DNA from: Pseudaeromonas sharmana
GTDB taxonomy: Bacteria; Pseudomonadota; Gammaproteobacteria; Enterobacterales; Aeromonadaceae
Direction: 5' to 3'
Assembly: GCF_042649925.1 (NCBI RefSeq)
Contig: NZ_JBHSAF010000001.1
Coordinates: 620,001 to 684,000, forward strand
DNA: 64,000 nt
Shown: piece by piece, positions 25,372 to 33,844 of the stretch
Numbering within the stretch: the stretch's first letter is position 1
How the letters are laid out: the number at the start of each line of letters is the position of its first letter
Notes under the pieces: model-generated
The model's input: the letters and a program-made list of their open reading frames with translations, nothing else
Told to the model about the DNA's origin: nothing
Databases searched by the model: none
Position numbers and translations under genes: made by a program

Positions 25372-26319
25372 TTACAACCAGCCTTTGCGTTTGAAGAAGT
25401 AGTAAGTACAGAACGCCGAGAACAGCATCAAGCCGATGGAGAATGGATACCCAAACCACCAGTGCAGCTCAGGCATTTCGTCAAAATTCATACCATAGAT
25501 ACTGGCAATCCAGGTCGGAGGCAGGAACACCACGGCGGCAACCGAGAAGATCTTGATGACCTTGTTTTGCTGCAGGTTGGTGAAGCCCATCGCCGCTTCG
25601 AGTTGGAAGTTGATCTTGTCGAACAAGAACTGAGTGTGGGGTAACAGCGATTCGATATCGTGCAGGACCTCATCAATCGTCTTCTTCTGTTCAGTCGTCA
25701 ACTGCTGGCGGACCGTTCGCCGCAAGAAACGCAAGGCGCGCCGGGTATCGTGCAGCGCCAGGCGGATTTGACTGTTGGTTTCCTCTTGCGACATCAACTC
25801 CTGCAACATCGCATGGATTTCATCGTCATTGAGAACCTGTTCCGACGTCTCTTCAAGGGTGGTGTAACCATCCTCGATCAGATCGGACAAGTATTCGACC
25901 TTCAAATCCTGCAACTCGAGCAGAATGTCCATGGCATTTTCAATTTCGACCCGGTCGTGGCGCATGTAATGACGCAATAGACGTACCACGCCGATGTCTT
26001 CTTCGCGGAAGCTGATCAGCAGGTTGTTGCGCAGCGTAAATGACATATTCACACCACGGGTCTCGCCACCGATCCGTTGCGGGAACAGTGACAAAATATG
26101 TAGCCCATCAGAGTCCCAATAAAACCGGGCGGAAGCCTCGATCTCGTCGAGCTCTTCTTCCTCTGGTACATCTTCCAGAAAGAGACCACTTAGCCAGTCA
26201 CGCTCGTCGTCATCCGGTTTATAGGCATCCAGCCAGATGGTATTGGGCGGCAATACATCACTGGTGGTGAGTGGAATCACCTCCAGGATCTTGTTATTCA
26301 GCATGTAAGCGGTGATCAT
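25372..26319 (-). CDS. corA: Magnesium/cobalt transporter CorA
   Basis: A 315-residue protein of the CorA family, which forms homopentameric Mg2+ (and Co2+/Ni2+) channels. A long N-terminal cytoplasmic domain of mostly charged helices (about 1-250) is followed by two C-terminal membrane helices, the first ending in the signature YGMNFDEMPELHW (GMN selectivity loop), and the basic end YYFFKRKGWL. Length matches E. coli CorA (316). AGGGGA precedes the ATG. Confidence 0.96.
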   Translation of the reverse strand: MITAYMLNNKILEVIPLTTSDVLPPNTIWLDAYKPDDDERDWLSGLFLEDVPEEEELDEIEASARFYWDSDGLHILSLFPQRIGGETRGVNMSFTLRNNLLISFREEDIGVVRLLRHYMRHDRVEIENAMDILLELQDLKVEYLSDLIEDGYTTLEETSEQVLNDDEIHAMLQELMSQEETNSQIRLALHDTRRALRFLRRTVRQQLTTEQKKTIDEVLHDIESLLPHTQFLFDKINFQLEAAMGFTNLQQNKVIKIFSVAAVVFLPPTWIASIYGMNFDEMPELHWWFGYPFSIGLMLFSAFCTYYFFKRKGWL

Positions 26320-26562
26320 TGAGTCCCCTTGTTGCTTCCGAAGGCGGGGTGGTTTTTGCCAGTCGCACTATACGCGCCCTCGTGGGCATTGTCAGGTGCG
26401 AGCCGGCGACAACCTGAAAAAAATCATTCGGATGCCGATGTTTGATTCTGGACTCACCGATTGTAGATCACAGATTCGAACTCAATTGTGAACGGCTGAT
26501 GTATTCTTGCCGCAGCCATGGGTAACCTCTTGGGCATGATAATGATCTTTTTATCTCAGTTT

Positions 26563-27168
26563 ATGAAAAAGGGATGGCGGCTACTGCTGGTATTGGGGCT
26601 GGCTCATGGCGATATGGCATGGGCCGCGGACACCTATTCAAATGTCAAAATCACCCCGCAAAGCCAGATCAGCATGCATTTTTATGATATTCAGGCCGAT
26701 ACCGCTCCCGGACTCAAACAACAACTAATGGCCAGTGCCCCGCAAGTGGCGCCAGGTAAGCGGGCTATCGGCAAGGCGGTATATCAATTGAGCTGGCAAC
26801 TGGATGCCAGTCAACAACCGCAAGGGTGCCAGCTTTATGGCGTCCAGGTGACGACAAAAGTGGAGCTGATACTGCCGAACTGGCTGCAGTTGGCGACGAT
26901 GCCTGCGGATGCCCAAGCCAGTTGGAACACGTTTTTGGGCGCCATGCAGGAATATGAAGGCAAACACAAGGCCATCATAAAGCAAGCGGCGCTGGCCATC
27001 GGAGATGGCTTGGCTACCCTGCCAGTCAATACTTCCTGTCAGGCACTGCGTGTCGAAGCGGACAGGCTAGGGGAGATGAAGATCCGCGAGGCGCAGGAGC
27101 AGGCTCGTCGATATCAGAGTGAAACCGGCAATGGGCGCTACATGGGGGTTGCCTACCCGAACCTGTGA
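26563..27168 (+). CDS. DUF922-like secreted protein with altered zinc motif
   Basis: A 201-residue protein with a signal peptide (KKGWRLLLVLGLAHGDMAWA, cleavage after AWA). The mature part begins KITPQSQISMHFYDIQADTAPGLKQQL, which resembles the DUF922 start where a YDV...-type strand precedes a helix, followed by YQLSWQLD and TTKVELILPNWLQ. In DUF922 a putative protease motif HExxH follows; here the aligned segment is QEYEGKH, with Tyr131 in place of the first His, Glu132 and His135 kept. Two Cys (CQLY, SCQAL) could form a disulphide. The start is uncertain: neither this ATG nor the one at 26518 has a good ribosome site. Confidence 0.65.
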   Translation: MKKGWRLLLVLGLAHGDMAWAADTYSNVKITPQSQISMHFYDIQADTAPGLKQQLMASAPQVAPGKRAIGKAVYQLSWQLDASQQPQGCQLYGVQVTTKVELILPNWLQLATMPADAQASWNTFLGAMQEYEGKHKAIIKQAALAIGDGLATLPVNTSCQALRVEADRLGEMKIREAQEQARRYQSETGNGRYMGVAYPNL

Positions 27169-27219
27169 TGGAAGCGCACAAAGTTAAAGGGACGCCTGTT
27201 GTTCCTTTATCGTTGGCGC

Positions 27220-29199
27220 TTAGCGCGAGGCAATGCCCGTTTTTGCCTTGTCTGTGTCAAACCGTGTCGGCGCCAGAGCGTGTTGCAACTCGGGTGCGAG
27301 GGGCAAGGGCTCACGGCAGATTGCACTGGCAAGGTATTCGGCCAACAGTGGCGCGGAGCAGAGTCCTCGTGAGCCGAGCGCACCGAAAAGCCACAAATTC
27401 AGCGGCTTCCCCTCCTTATCGGGAATGGACAGTGCACCTGCGACAGGCAGGTGATCACGGGTTGCGGCGCGCAGACCGACACGTCCTTGAGCCGCTGGCT
27501 GCAGCGTCATTGTCCAGGGCTGAGTCGGCAGGCTCTGCTGTAATCGTTGCAGGTTGCTGCTGTGTTCTTCTGCACGCTCGGCCAGATCGGTGTCATTGCG
27601 GCCATAGCTGGCCCCCAGACAATGCTGACCTGCGTTATCCGCGGGTGTCAGATAACCATCGGCACATAATACGCGCCTTAGTTGCAATAATTCGGTCGTG
27701 GTTTCCAGGTGGCTGACTTGTCCGCGTACCGGGTAGATGGGAAGCCGACGCTCAGGCAACAGATCCGGCAAGGTGTGGCCGCTGGCGAGGACCAGCGCCA
27801 GCGTCGTAATCGTCTCGCCAGAGGCGAGGTGCAGCTGCCATCCCGCCTCCGTTGGCATCATCCTGTCCACACGGCACTCGGTGCGCAATGTCGCCAGGCC
27901 TGTCTGGTCGATCTGGCGCCACATTGCCTGTGCCAGACCGGCCGGTGCCAACCAGCCACCATCGGGGTAGAACAGGCTGGCGGTGGCGTTCCAGTCATTG
28001 CCAAGCGGTAGCCCGGCCAACCGATCGCGTTCATCGCTGCTCACCGCCTGAACCAGGTCGGTCGGAAAATCTGCCGCCGACAGCCGTTGCAGCTTTTTCT
28101 GGCTGCGAGCATCGCTGGCAAACTGGATAACACCACACCAGTCATGGGCTACGGGGTGTCGAGTAAACAGCTGTTGATAAAAACGGCGGGCAAAGCCGAA
28201 GGCGGGCGCATAGAAACGGGATAAGCGGTCGTGATCCGCGTTGAGCAGGGGATACAGCGCGCCTTGACGGTTGCCGGAAGCGCCCTGTGCCAGGCTGGCG
28301 TCGGCACACAACAGTTCGACATGTACGCCGCGGCGTGTCAAACACCATGCCAGTGCCAGGCTGGCCATGCCGCCGCCAATCAGCGTGATGCGGTCAGGCT
28401 TAGTCACGCTGGCAGGCGGCATGTCGTCACCAGCTTCCATGGGCCGGGGCTGACGGATACCACGTAACATTTCCCGTTTGTTGCCATGTCCCTTGACTTT
28501 TTGCATGGCAAATCCGGCCGCCTGCAAGCCGCGGCGCACGAAGCCGGCACAGGTGAAGGTTGCAATTGTGGCGTTATTGCGGGCCAGACGGGCCAGTCCG
28601 GCAAACAGCTGCTCGGTCCACATTTCGGGATTTTTGCTGGGGGCAAACCCATCGAGAAACCAGGCATCGATGACGCCCTGTTGCGCATTACCGCTGACTT
28701 GAGGCAGCGTATCCTTGATGTCGCCGAGCCAGAGATCGAGTGTCACGCGCCCCTCGTCAAGCAGGAGACGGTGACAACCGGCAAGCAAATGGGGGTAGTG
28801 GCGCAGCAGTTCGCTGCTCACATCGGCCAGTTCAGGCCAATGTGTCAGTGCCTGTTGTAGATCGGCCCGCGTGAGCGGATATTTCTCGAAGCTGATAAAA
28901 TGAAGTCGTCTGGCTCCGCTCGACGCGCTATGCAGGTGTTCGCGAAATGCATGCCAGATAGCCAGGAAGTTTAATCCCGTGCCGAAGCCTGTTTCGCCGA
29001 TGACAAACAGGTCGCTATCGTGCTGGCCGAGTCGTTCCGGCAGGCCATTTTGTGTCAGAAAGACGTAACGGGTTTCTGCTAGACCATTGTCATTGGAGAA
29101 ATAGACGTCACCAAAAGCACTGGAGACCGGAGTTCCGACATCGTTCCACTCCAGTTGGGCTGATGCGATGGCGTTAGGGACGGGGGAAGCTGATGACAC
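27220..29199 (-). CDS. mnmC: Bifunctional tRNA 5-methylaminomethyl-2-thiouridine synthesis protein MnmC
   Basis: A 659-residue two-domain enzyme completing mnm5s2U34 in tRNA wobble positions. The N-terminal methyltransferase half has DVYFSNDNGLAETRYVFL, GETGFGTGLNFLAIWHAF (SAM site) and FLDGFAPSKNPEMW. The C-terminal FAD oxidase half begins ITLIGGGMASLALAWCL and contains GASGNRQGALYPLLN. The length is close to that of E. coli MnmC (668). The start is a GTG at 29199, with GAGG 6 nt upstream; the longer open frame adds 31 codons that family members lack. It diverges from fabB. Confidence 0.93.
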   Translation of the reverse strand: MSSASPVPNAIASAQLEWNDVGTPVSSAFGDVYFSNDNGLAETRYVFLTQNGLPERLGQHDSDLFVIGETGFGTGLNFLAIWHAFREHLHSASSGARRLHFISFEKYPLTRADLQQALTHWPELADVSSELLRHYPHLLAGCHRLLLDEGRVTLDLWLGDIKDTLPQVSGNAQQGVIDAWFLDGFAPSKNPEMWTEQLFAGLARLARNNATIATFTCAGFVRRGLQAAGFAMQKVKGHGNKREMLRGIRQPRPMEAGDDMPPASVTKPDRITLIGGGMASLALAWCLTRRGVHVELLCADASLAQGASGNRQGALYPLLNADHDRLSRFYAPAFGFARRFYQQLFTRHPVAHDWCGVIQFASDARSQKKLQRLSAADFPTDLVQAVSSDERDRLAGLPLGNDWNATASLFYPDGGWLAPAGLAQAMWRQIDQTGLATLRTECRVDRMMPTEAGWQLHLASGETITTLALVLASGHTLPDLLPERRLPIYPVRGQVSHLETTTELLQLRRVLCADGYLTPADNAGQHCLGASYGRNDTDLAERAEEHSSNLQRLQQSLPTQPWTMTLQPAAQGRVGLRAATRDHLPVAGALSIPDKEGKPLNLWLFGALGSRGLCSAPLLAEYLASAICREPLPLAPELQHALAPTRFDTDKAKTGIASR

Positions 29200-29249
29200 G
29201 CAGACCTCGACATAAATCACAGATGCAGTCGCTATTTTACGTGAAAGCA

Positions 29250-29281
29250 GACCAGTTTTGCAGGCTGGTCGGAGTACACTA
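29250..29281. promoter_or_regulatory. Inverted repeat in the mnmC/fabB divergent promoter region
   Basis: GACCAG (29250-29255) and CTGGTC (29265-29270) form a 9-nt-spaced inverted repeat. The right arm extends as CTGGTCGGA, matching the left half of the FadR consensus AACTGGTCGGACCTGTT, but the right half (GTACACT) does not match. FadR activates fabB in E. coli, so the place is apt; the match is weak. Confidence 0.35.
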
Positions 29282-29317
29282 GGCGGCGACATTCTGTATC
29301 TATTTGGAATTCATTCG

Positions 29318-30532
29318 ATGAGAAGAGCAGTTATTACCGGTATTGGTATTGTCTCCAGCATTGGCAACAATGTTGCCGAGGTGCTGGCCGCGCTGAAAGC
29401 CGGCAAGTCCGGTATCACTTATTCCGAACAGTTCGAACAGATGGGCCTGCGCTCCCGCGTTTGGGGCAACATCAAGATGGACGTGTCCGAACTGATTGAC
29501 CGTAAGGTCCTGCGTTTCATGGGCGAAGCCGCGGCTTATGCCTATCTCTCCATGCAGCAGGCGATCGCCGATGCGGGTCTGGCCGAGGATCAGGTATCCA
29601 ATGACCGGACCGGTCTGGTTGTCGGCTCAGGTGGCGCCTCCTCCAAAAACCAACTGGAAGCTTGCGATACGCTGCGTGAGAAGGGTGTGCGTCGTGTGGG
29701 GCCGTACATGGTTACCCGCACCATGTCCTCAACAACCTCGGCCTGCCTGGCGACGCCGTTCAAGATCAAGGGCATCAACTACTCGCTGAGCTCGGCCTGT
29801 GCCACCTCGGCTCACTGTATCGGCCACGCTGTCGAGCAGATCCAGCTCGGCAAGCAGGACATCGTGTTTGCCGGTGGTGGCGAAGAGCTGGATTGGACGA
29901 TGGCCTGTCTGTTTGATGGTATGGGCGCGCTGTCCAGCAAGTACAATGAAACACCTGAGCTGGCCTCGCGCACTTATGATGCGGAGCGTGATGGCTTTGT
30001 CATCTCCGGTGGTGCCGGTATCGTCGTCGTTGAAGAGCTGGAACATGCCCTGGCCCGTGGCGCCAAGATTTATGCCGAAGTCACCGGGTATGGTGCCACG
30101 TCGGATGGTTATGACATGGTTGCCCCGTCTGGTGAAGGCGCCGCCCGATGCATGCGTCAGGCGATGGCCACCGTTCAGGGACCGATTGACTATTTGAACA
30201 CCCATGGCACGTCAACTCCGGTCGGTGATGTCAAGGAGCTTGAAGCGTTGCGTGCGGTGTTTGGTGATAAGGCGCCGGCACTTTCTGCCACCAAGGCGAT
30301 GACCGGGCACGCACTGGGTGCAGCGGGTGTCCACGAAGCGATCTATTCACTGCTGATGATGGAGCATGGCTTCATGGCGCCGAGCATCAACATAGAGCAG
30401 GAAGATGAATTGGCTGTAGGCTTGCCGATCGTCAAGCAGTATCAAGAGGCCGAGCTGAACAACGTGATGTCCAACAGCTTTGGTTTTGGTGGCACCAATG
30501 CCACCTTGGTATTTAGCAAATACAAGGGCTAA
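29318..30532 (+). CDS. fabB: 3-oxoacyl-[acyl-carrier-protein] synthase I
   Basis: A 404-residue condensing enzyme that elongates acyl-ACP with malonyl-ACP and is needed for unsaturated fatty acids. The catalytic triad is visible: Cys in SLSSACATSAHCIG near residue 163, His in YLNTHGTSTPVGD near 298 and His in KAMTGHALGAAG near 333; the terminal NSFGFGGTNATLVF is also typical. It follows E. coli FabB rather than FabF in the N-terminus RRAVITGIGIVSSIGNN and overall length. ATG 29318 follows GGA at a suitable distance. A strong terminator ends it. FabA is not nearby. Confidence 0.96.
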   Translation: MRRAVITGIGIVSSIGNNVAEVLAALKAGKSGITYSEQFEQMGLRSRVWGNIKMDVSELIDRKVLRFMGEAAAYAYLSMQQAIADAGLAEDQVSNDRTGLVVGSGGASSKNQLEACDTLREKGVRRVGPYMVTRTMSSTTSACLATPFKIKGINYSLSSACATSAHCIGHAVEQIQLGKQDIVFAGGGEELDWTMACLFDGMGALSSKYNETPELASRTYDAERDGFVISGGAGIVVVEELEHALARGAKIYAEVTGYGATSDGYDMVAPSGEGAARCMRQAMATVQGPIDYLNTHGTSTPVGDVKELEALRAVFGDKAPALSATKAMTGHALGAAGVHEAIYSLLMMEHGFMAPSINIEQEDELAVGLPIVKQYQEAELNNVMSNSFGFGGTNATLVFSKYKG

Positions 30533-30556
30533 TCTCTCCAGCGTGGATTGTCCGGT

Positions 30557-30589
30557 AAATAAACCCCGCTTCGGCGGGGTTTATTTTTA
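30557..30589 (+). terminator. Terminator of fabB
   Basis: Perfect 13-bp arms AAATAAACCCCGC and GCGGGGTTTATTT around a TTCG loop, then TTAT. Confidence 0.93.
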
Positions 30590-30794
30590 TCCGCGGCAGC
30601 GTGGCAGCAATCAATCATCCAATTGCGGTTTTATATTCCTGTTTCAATGCAGGGGTAAATTATTTTTTCTTTATAAAACAGATGGATGAGAAACACTGTT
30701 CGGCAGATATAATATTCTTGCCAAGTCGCTCTTTCCCCAAATTAACCCAAAGGTCTCGCTGCAGGAAATACTGGGCGGGATAGGCGTGCAAGGA
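30590..30794. other. AT-rich spacer with no recognised gene
   Basis: About 205 bp between the fabB terminator and that of the HD-GYP gene. It contains AT-rich runs (for example around 30655-30675) and a TATAAT at 30707-30712, but no reading frame with a ribosome site and no hairpin I can defend. A small RNA cannot be ruled out. Confidence 0.4.
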
Positions 30795-30825
30795 TGAAAA
30801 TATCCCTGTCATCGTTGACAGGGAT
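30795..30825 (-). terminator. Terminator of the HD-GYP gene
   Basis: ATCCCTGTCA and TGACAGGGAT around TCGT (30802-30825); on the - strand it is followed by ATTTTCAT. Confidence 0.8.
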
Positions 30826-30833
30826 CTCTGTTC

Positions 30834-32033
30834 TTACGCCAGATAGCGGCTCATGTCGATGCCGAAACTCTTGGGATCGACGACGCCTTCTATCGTCTCG
30901 TTGACCCCGGGACGAGCCAAATCCAGCAGTTTGACCTCAAGGTGGTGCTGGCCGATGGTGCTGTAGATGACCTTGACCTTGGGTTGCAGTGGCGCCTGCT
31001 CATTGCGCTCGACGACAATCGCCAGCTTGCCGCTTTGCAGCTTGACCAGGGTACCGACCGGATGGATCCCCATGCATTTGATGAATTTGCGGACCAGCTC
31101 TTCATCAAATTGGCTTCCAGCACCCTGTAACAGGATACGAAACGCTGCCGTAGCCGGCATGCCAGCCTTGTAGCAGCGATCAGCCGTCAACGCATCATAG
31201 ACATCGACGATGGTACTCATGCGGGCATACAGGTTCAGGCGTTCGCCTTCAAGGCCATGTGGGTAGCCCTTGCCGTCGAGGCGTTCATGATGGCAAGCGG
31301 CGACCGTCATCATTACCGGTGTGATGCCTTTGGACTCTTTGAGGATGCTGATGCTGTGATTGACGTGACTCTTCATGATGATGAATTCATCTTCAGTCAG
31401 GCGTCCGGGTTTGTGCAGGATATGGTCGGGGATCATGATCTTGCCAGTATCGTGCAGTAACCCGCCGATGGTCAGCTCGCGCAGCACTGGTCGTTCGAGC
31501 TCGAGAAAACGGCCAAAGTTGGCGAGCAGCATGCCAACATTCAGCGAATGCTCCATCAGGTAACTGTCTTTCTCGCGGATACGGGCCAGGCAAAACAGCG
31601 CGTCCCGGTTCTCAAAGATAGAGTCGACCAGCTCGTCGGCAATGGCTTCGAGCTCATCGACCTGCACCGGCTCACCGCGCTTGAGATTGTGGAACAGCTT
31701 GTTTTGCATCGTCTTCGCCTCCTGGTAAAGGCGGCGGATGCGGATCTCCTGGCGAGGACGGTTATCGCGTTCAGGTTGGGGCGTGTCGATGGCTGTGTCC
31801 GGGCTGGCGTGATTCGGACTATCGGCGGCGGCCAGCGTTTTGCTCGGGTCAATCCAGACGCTGAGCACACCGAGGTTCATCAACTCTTCGAGCTGGCGGT
31901 GCTGGGTGATGCGCCCGGAGCGTTTGATCTCGTTCTGCTGACGCTGCTGGCCGATGGCGACCACATACATGCCAATTCGCAGATCTTGTACGGCAACCAG
32001 TTGCGGGGAGCTGAGCTTTTTTTCTTCGGTCAT
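30834..32033 (-). CDS. HD-GYP domain phosphodiesterase with N-terminal DUF3391
   Basis: A 399-residue cytoplasmic protein. Residues about 10-70 (LVAVQDLRIGMYVVAIG, GVLSVWIDPSKT) form the DUF3391 domain often placed before HD-GYP. The HD-GYP domain (about 150-330) has all key motifs: HSLNVGMLLANF, GGLLHDTGKIMIPD (HD pair), MKSHVNHS, ACHHERLDGKGYPHGL (HHExxDGxGYP) and TIVDVYDALTADRCYK. These residues bind the metal centre that hydrolyses cyclic di-GMP, so activity is expected. It is monocistronic. A second protein of the same architecture is encoded at 44.7-46.0 kb. Confidence 0.92.
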   Translation of the reverse strand: MTEEKKLSSPQLVAVQDLRIGMYVVAIGQQRQQNEIKRSGRITQHRQLEELMNLGVLSVWIDPSKTLAAADSPNHASPDTAIDTPQPERDNRPRQEIRIRRLYQEAKTMQNKLFHNLKRGEPVQVDELEAIADELVDSIFENRDALFCLARIREKDSYLMEHSLNVGMLLANFGRFLELERPVLRELTIGGLLHDTGKIMIPDHILHKPGRLTEDEFIIMKSHVNHSISILKESKGITPVMMTVAACHHERLDGKGYPHGLEGERLNLYARMSTIVDVYDALTADRCYKAGMPATAAFRILLQGAGSQFDEELVRKFIKCMGIHPVGTLVKLQSGKLAIVVERNEQAPLQPKVKVIYSTIGQHHLEVKLLDLARPGVNETIEGVVDPKSFGIDMSRYLA

Positions 32034-32114
32034 GGTGACACTTTATCTTTATCTACGGCTCAGATGATTTTCGCCCAGACCGCGCGGCTTGTCAGCTACA
32101 TAAAGTAGCATCGC

Positions 32115-32143
32115 TATCACTCTTTACTGCAGTTGCCTATAAT
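32115..32143 (+). promoter_or_regulatory. Likely promoter of rsuA
   Basis: TATAAT (32138-32143) is a perfect -10. The -35 at 17-bp spacing is TATCAC (weak). The transcript would begin near 32150, giving a leader of about 20 nt with AGGAG before ATG 32171. Confidence 0.5.
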
Positions 32144-32170
32144 GTGCCACTTTTAGTGCAGGAGAGTGAT

Positions 32171-32860
32171 ATGAGGCTGGATCGTTTTTTAACCGAGAGT
32201 CTGGGGATCAGCCGATCCCAGGCCGGCAAGTTGATTCGGGCTGCCGAAGTATTGGTTAATCAACTGCCGGTACGCAATGCGGCGCACCATATCACCGAGG
32301 CTGATACTGTCGAGGTTGCTGGCCAGCAATTACAGATCATGGGGCCGCGCTATTTCATGTTGCACAAGCCAGAAGGCTATGTTTGCTCGAATGAGGATCC
32401 GGATCATCCGACGGTATTCTTCTTGCTCGACGAGCCGGCCATCGGCAAGTTGCACTGTGTTGGGCGACTGGATCTGGATACCACCGGGCTGGTGTTACTC
32501 ACCGATGATGGACAGTGGTCGCATCGCATTACATCGCCGCGCCGCGAGTGTGCCAAGACCTATCGCGTCTGGTTGGCCGACCCGGTCGCAGCGGACACTG
32601 CGGCGCAGTTTGCCGCCGGAGTGCAGTTGCGTGGCGAGAAAAATCTGACCCGACCGGCGGAATTACAGTTGGTCAGTGACACGGAAGCACTCTTGACGAT
32701 CCATGAAGGCAAATACCACCAAGTCAAACGCATGTTCGCCGCAGTTGGCAATAAGGTGGTGAGATTGCATCGAGAACAGATCGGTGCCGTCAGCCTCGAC
32801 CCGCAGTTAGCGCCTGGTGATTATCGTCTGCTGACCCGCGAGGAGATCGCCGCGTTCTGA
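32171..32860 (+). CDS. rsuA: 16S rRNA pseudouridine-516 synthase
   Basis: A 229-residue protein with an N-terminal S4 RNA-binding domain (MRLDRFLTESLGISRSQAGKLI) and a catalytic domain holding the RsuA-family GRLDLDTTGLVLLTDDG with its active Asp, LHKPEGYVCS and KYHQVKRMFAAVGNKVVRLHR. It isomerises U516 of 16S rRNA. The length matches E. coli RsuA (231). AGGAG precedes ATG 32171, which excludes a longer GTG start at 32144. Confidence 0.94.
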   Translation: MRLDRFLTESLGISRSQAGKLIRAAEVLVNQLPVRNAAHHITEADTVEVAGQQLQIMGPRYFMLHKPEGYVCSNEDPDHPTVFFLLDEPAIGKLHCVGRLDLDTTGLVLLTDDGQWSHRITSPRRECAKTYRVWLADPVAADTAAQFAAGVQLRGEKNLTRPAELQLVSDTEALLTIHEGKYHQVKRMFAAVGNKVVRLHREQIGAVSLDPQLAPGDYRLLTREEIAAF

Positions 32861-32880
32861 TTTGCGGCGAGCGGCCTCAC

Positions 32881-33774
32881 TCAGTGTCCGGCGACGGCGA
32901 TCAGTGCGGTTCCGCCAACTACGGCGGCAGCAGCCAGCCAGGCGCTGTTGGCCGGCCGCTGCCTGGTGTAGAGCCACAGCAGTGGTAGCATCATCACCGG
33001 TGAGGTAGACGAGAGAATGGCCACCATACCGACATCGCCGTAGCGCAATGCGGTCATGATCAGCGTCATACCCAGAGCCATGGCCAGAAAGCCGTTCGTC
33101 GCGACGATACCCAATATTCGCCAGGTAATCGGCTGACGCGGACGGGCAATGGCCGTGCCACTGGCCCGTAGCAACAGGTGCGCGCCCAGCGCTGCGGCCA
33201 TCCTGACGGCAGAGGCGGCGACAGGATCGACGGCGGTGATCATCACGGGTTTGGCAATCAGGGTGCCGATAGACTGGCAGAGGCCAGCCAGCAGTCCCAA
33301 CGCGATGGCTGGTAACAAGGGCCCTCTGGTTATCTCCAATGTGCGTTGCCGGTCGCGGCGAGAGAAGGCGATGGCGATGCTGACACCACTCATCACCAGT
33401 ATTGCTCCCAGCAGGCGCTGGCCCGTCAGGTATTCAGCAAACAGCCAGGCGCCGAAGAGCGCTGAAAAAAGCGCATGGCTGGCAAATAGCAGCCCGGCAC
33501 GACGGGGACCGAGACGATTGAGTGCTCCGTAAAGTGCGGTATCGCCGATAAATATGCCGATGAGTCCGGAGCCTGCCATCAACAGCCACTGATGGCCATT
33601 GAGAGATGAAAAGCCGTTGTTGAACAGCGCAGCTGAGCCCAGCATCAGTGTGACACAGGCCATTCGCCAACGGCTGAAGGCAAAGGCGCCGAGATGCTCT
33701 GCCGGTCGGACTGAGAGCAGGCCGGCGATCGCCCACAGCAGGGCGGCCACCATGGCCAGCCATTCGTAATGCAT
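32881..33774 (-). CDS. EamA family (DMT superfamily) transporter
   Basis: A 297-residue membrane protein with about ten helices in two EamA repeats (1-140 and 150-297). Recognisable are LLWAIAGLLSVRPAEHLGAF at the start, the end-of-repeat GAILVMSGVSIAIAF and the second repeat with ILSSTSPVMMLPLLWLYTRQRP. Such proteins usually export metabolites or amino acids; the substrate is unknown. AAGG precedes the ATG. It follows pilU after a strong terminator. Confidence 0.88.
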   Translation of the reverse strand: MHYEWLAMVAALLWAIAGLLSVRPAEHLGAFAFSRWRMACVTLMLGSAALFNNGFSSLNGHQWLLMAGSGLIGIFIGDTALYGALNRLGPRRAGLLFASHALFSALFGAWLFAEYLTGQRLLGAILVMSGVSIAIAFSRRDRQRTLEITRGPLLPAIALGLLAGLCQSIGTLIAKPVMITAVDPVAASAVRMAAALGAHLLLRASGTAIARPRQPITWRILGIVATNGFLAMALGMTLIMTALRYGDVGMVAILSSTSPVMMLPLLWLYTRQRPANSAWLAAAAVVGGTALIAVAGH

Positions 33775-33786
33775 AAGGTTGCCTTA

Positions 33787-33814
33787 TCAAAAAATCGGGC
33801 CCCGTAGGGGCCCG
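33787..33814 (-). terminator. Terminator of pilU
   Basis: CGGGCCCC and GGGGCCCG around GTA (33796-33814); on the - strand it runs into ATTTTTTGA. Confidence 0.9.
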
Positions 33815-33844
33815 CAGTATAGGCGTTTTTGCACTAAACCGATA

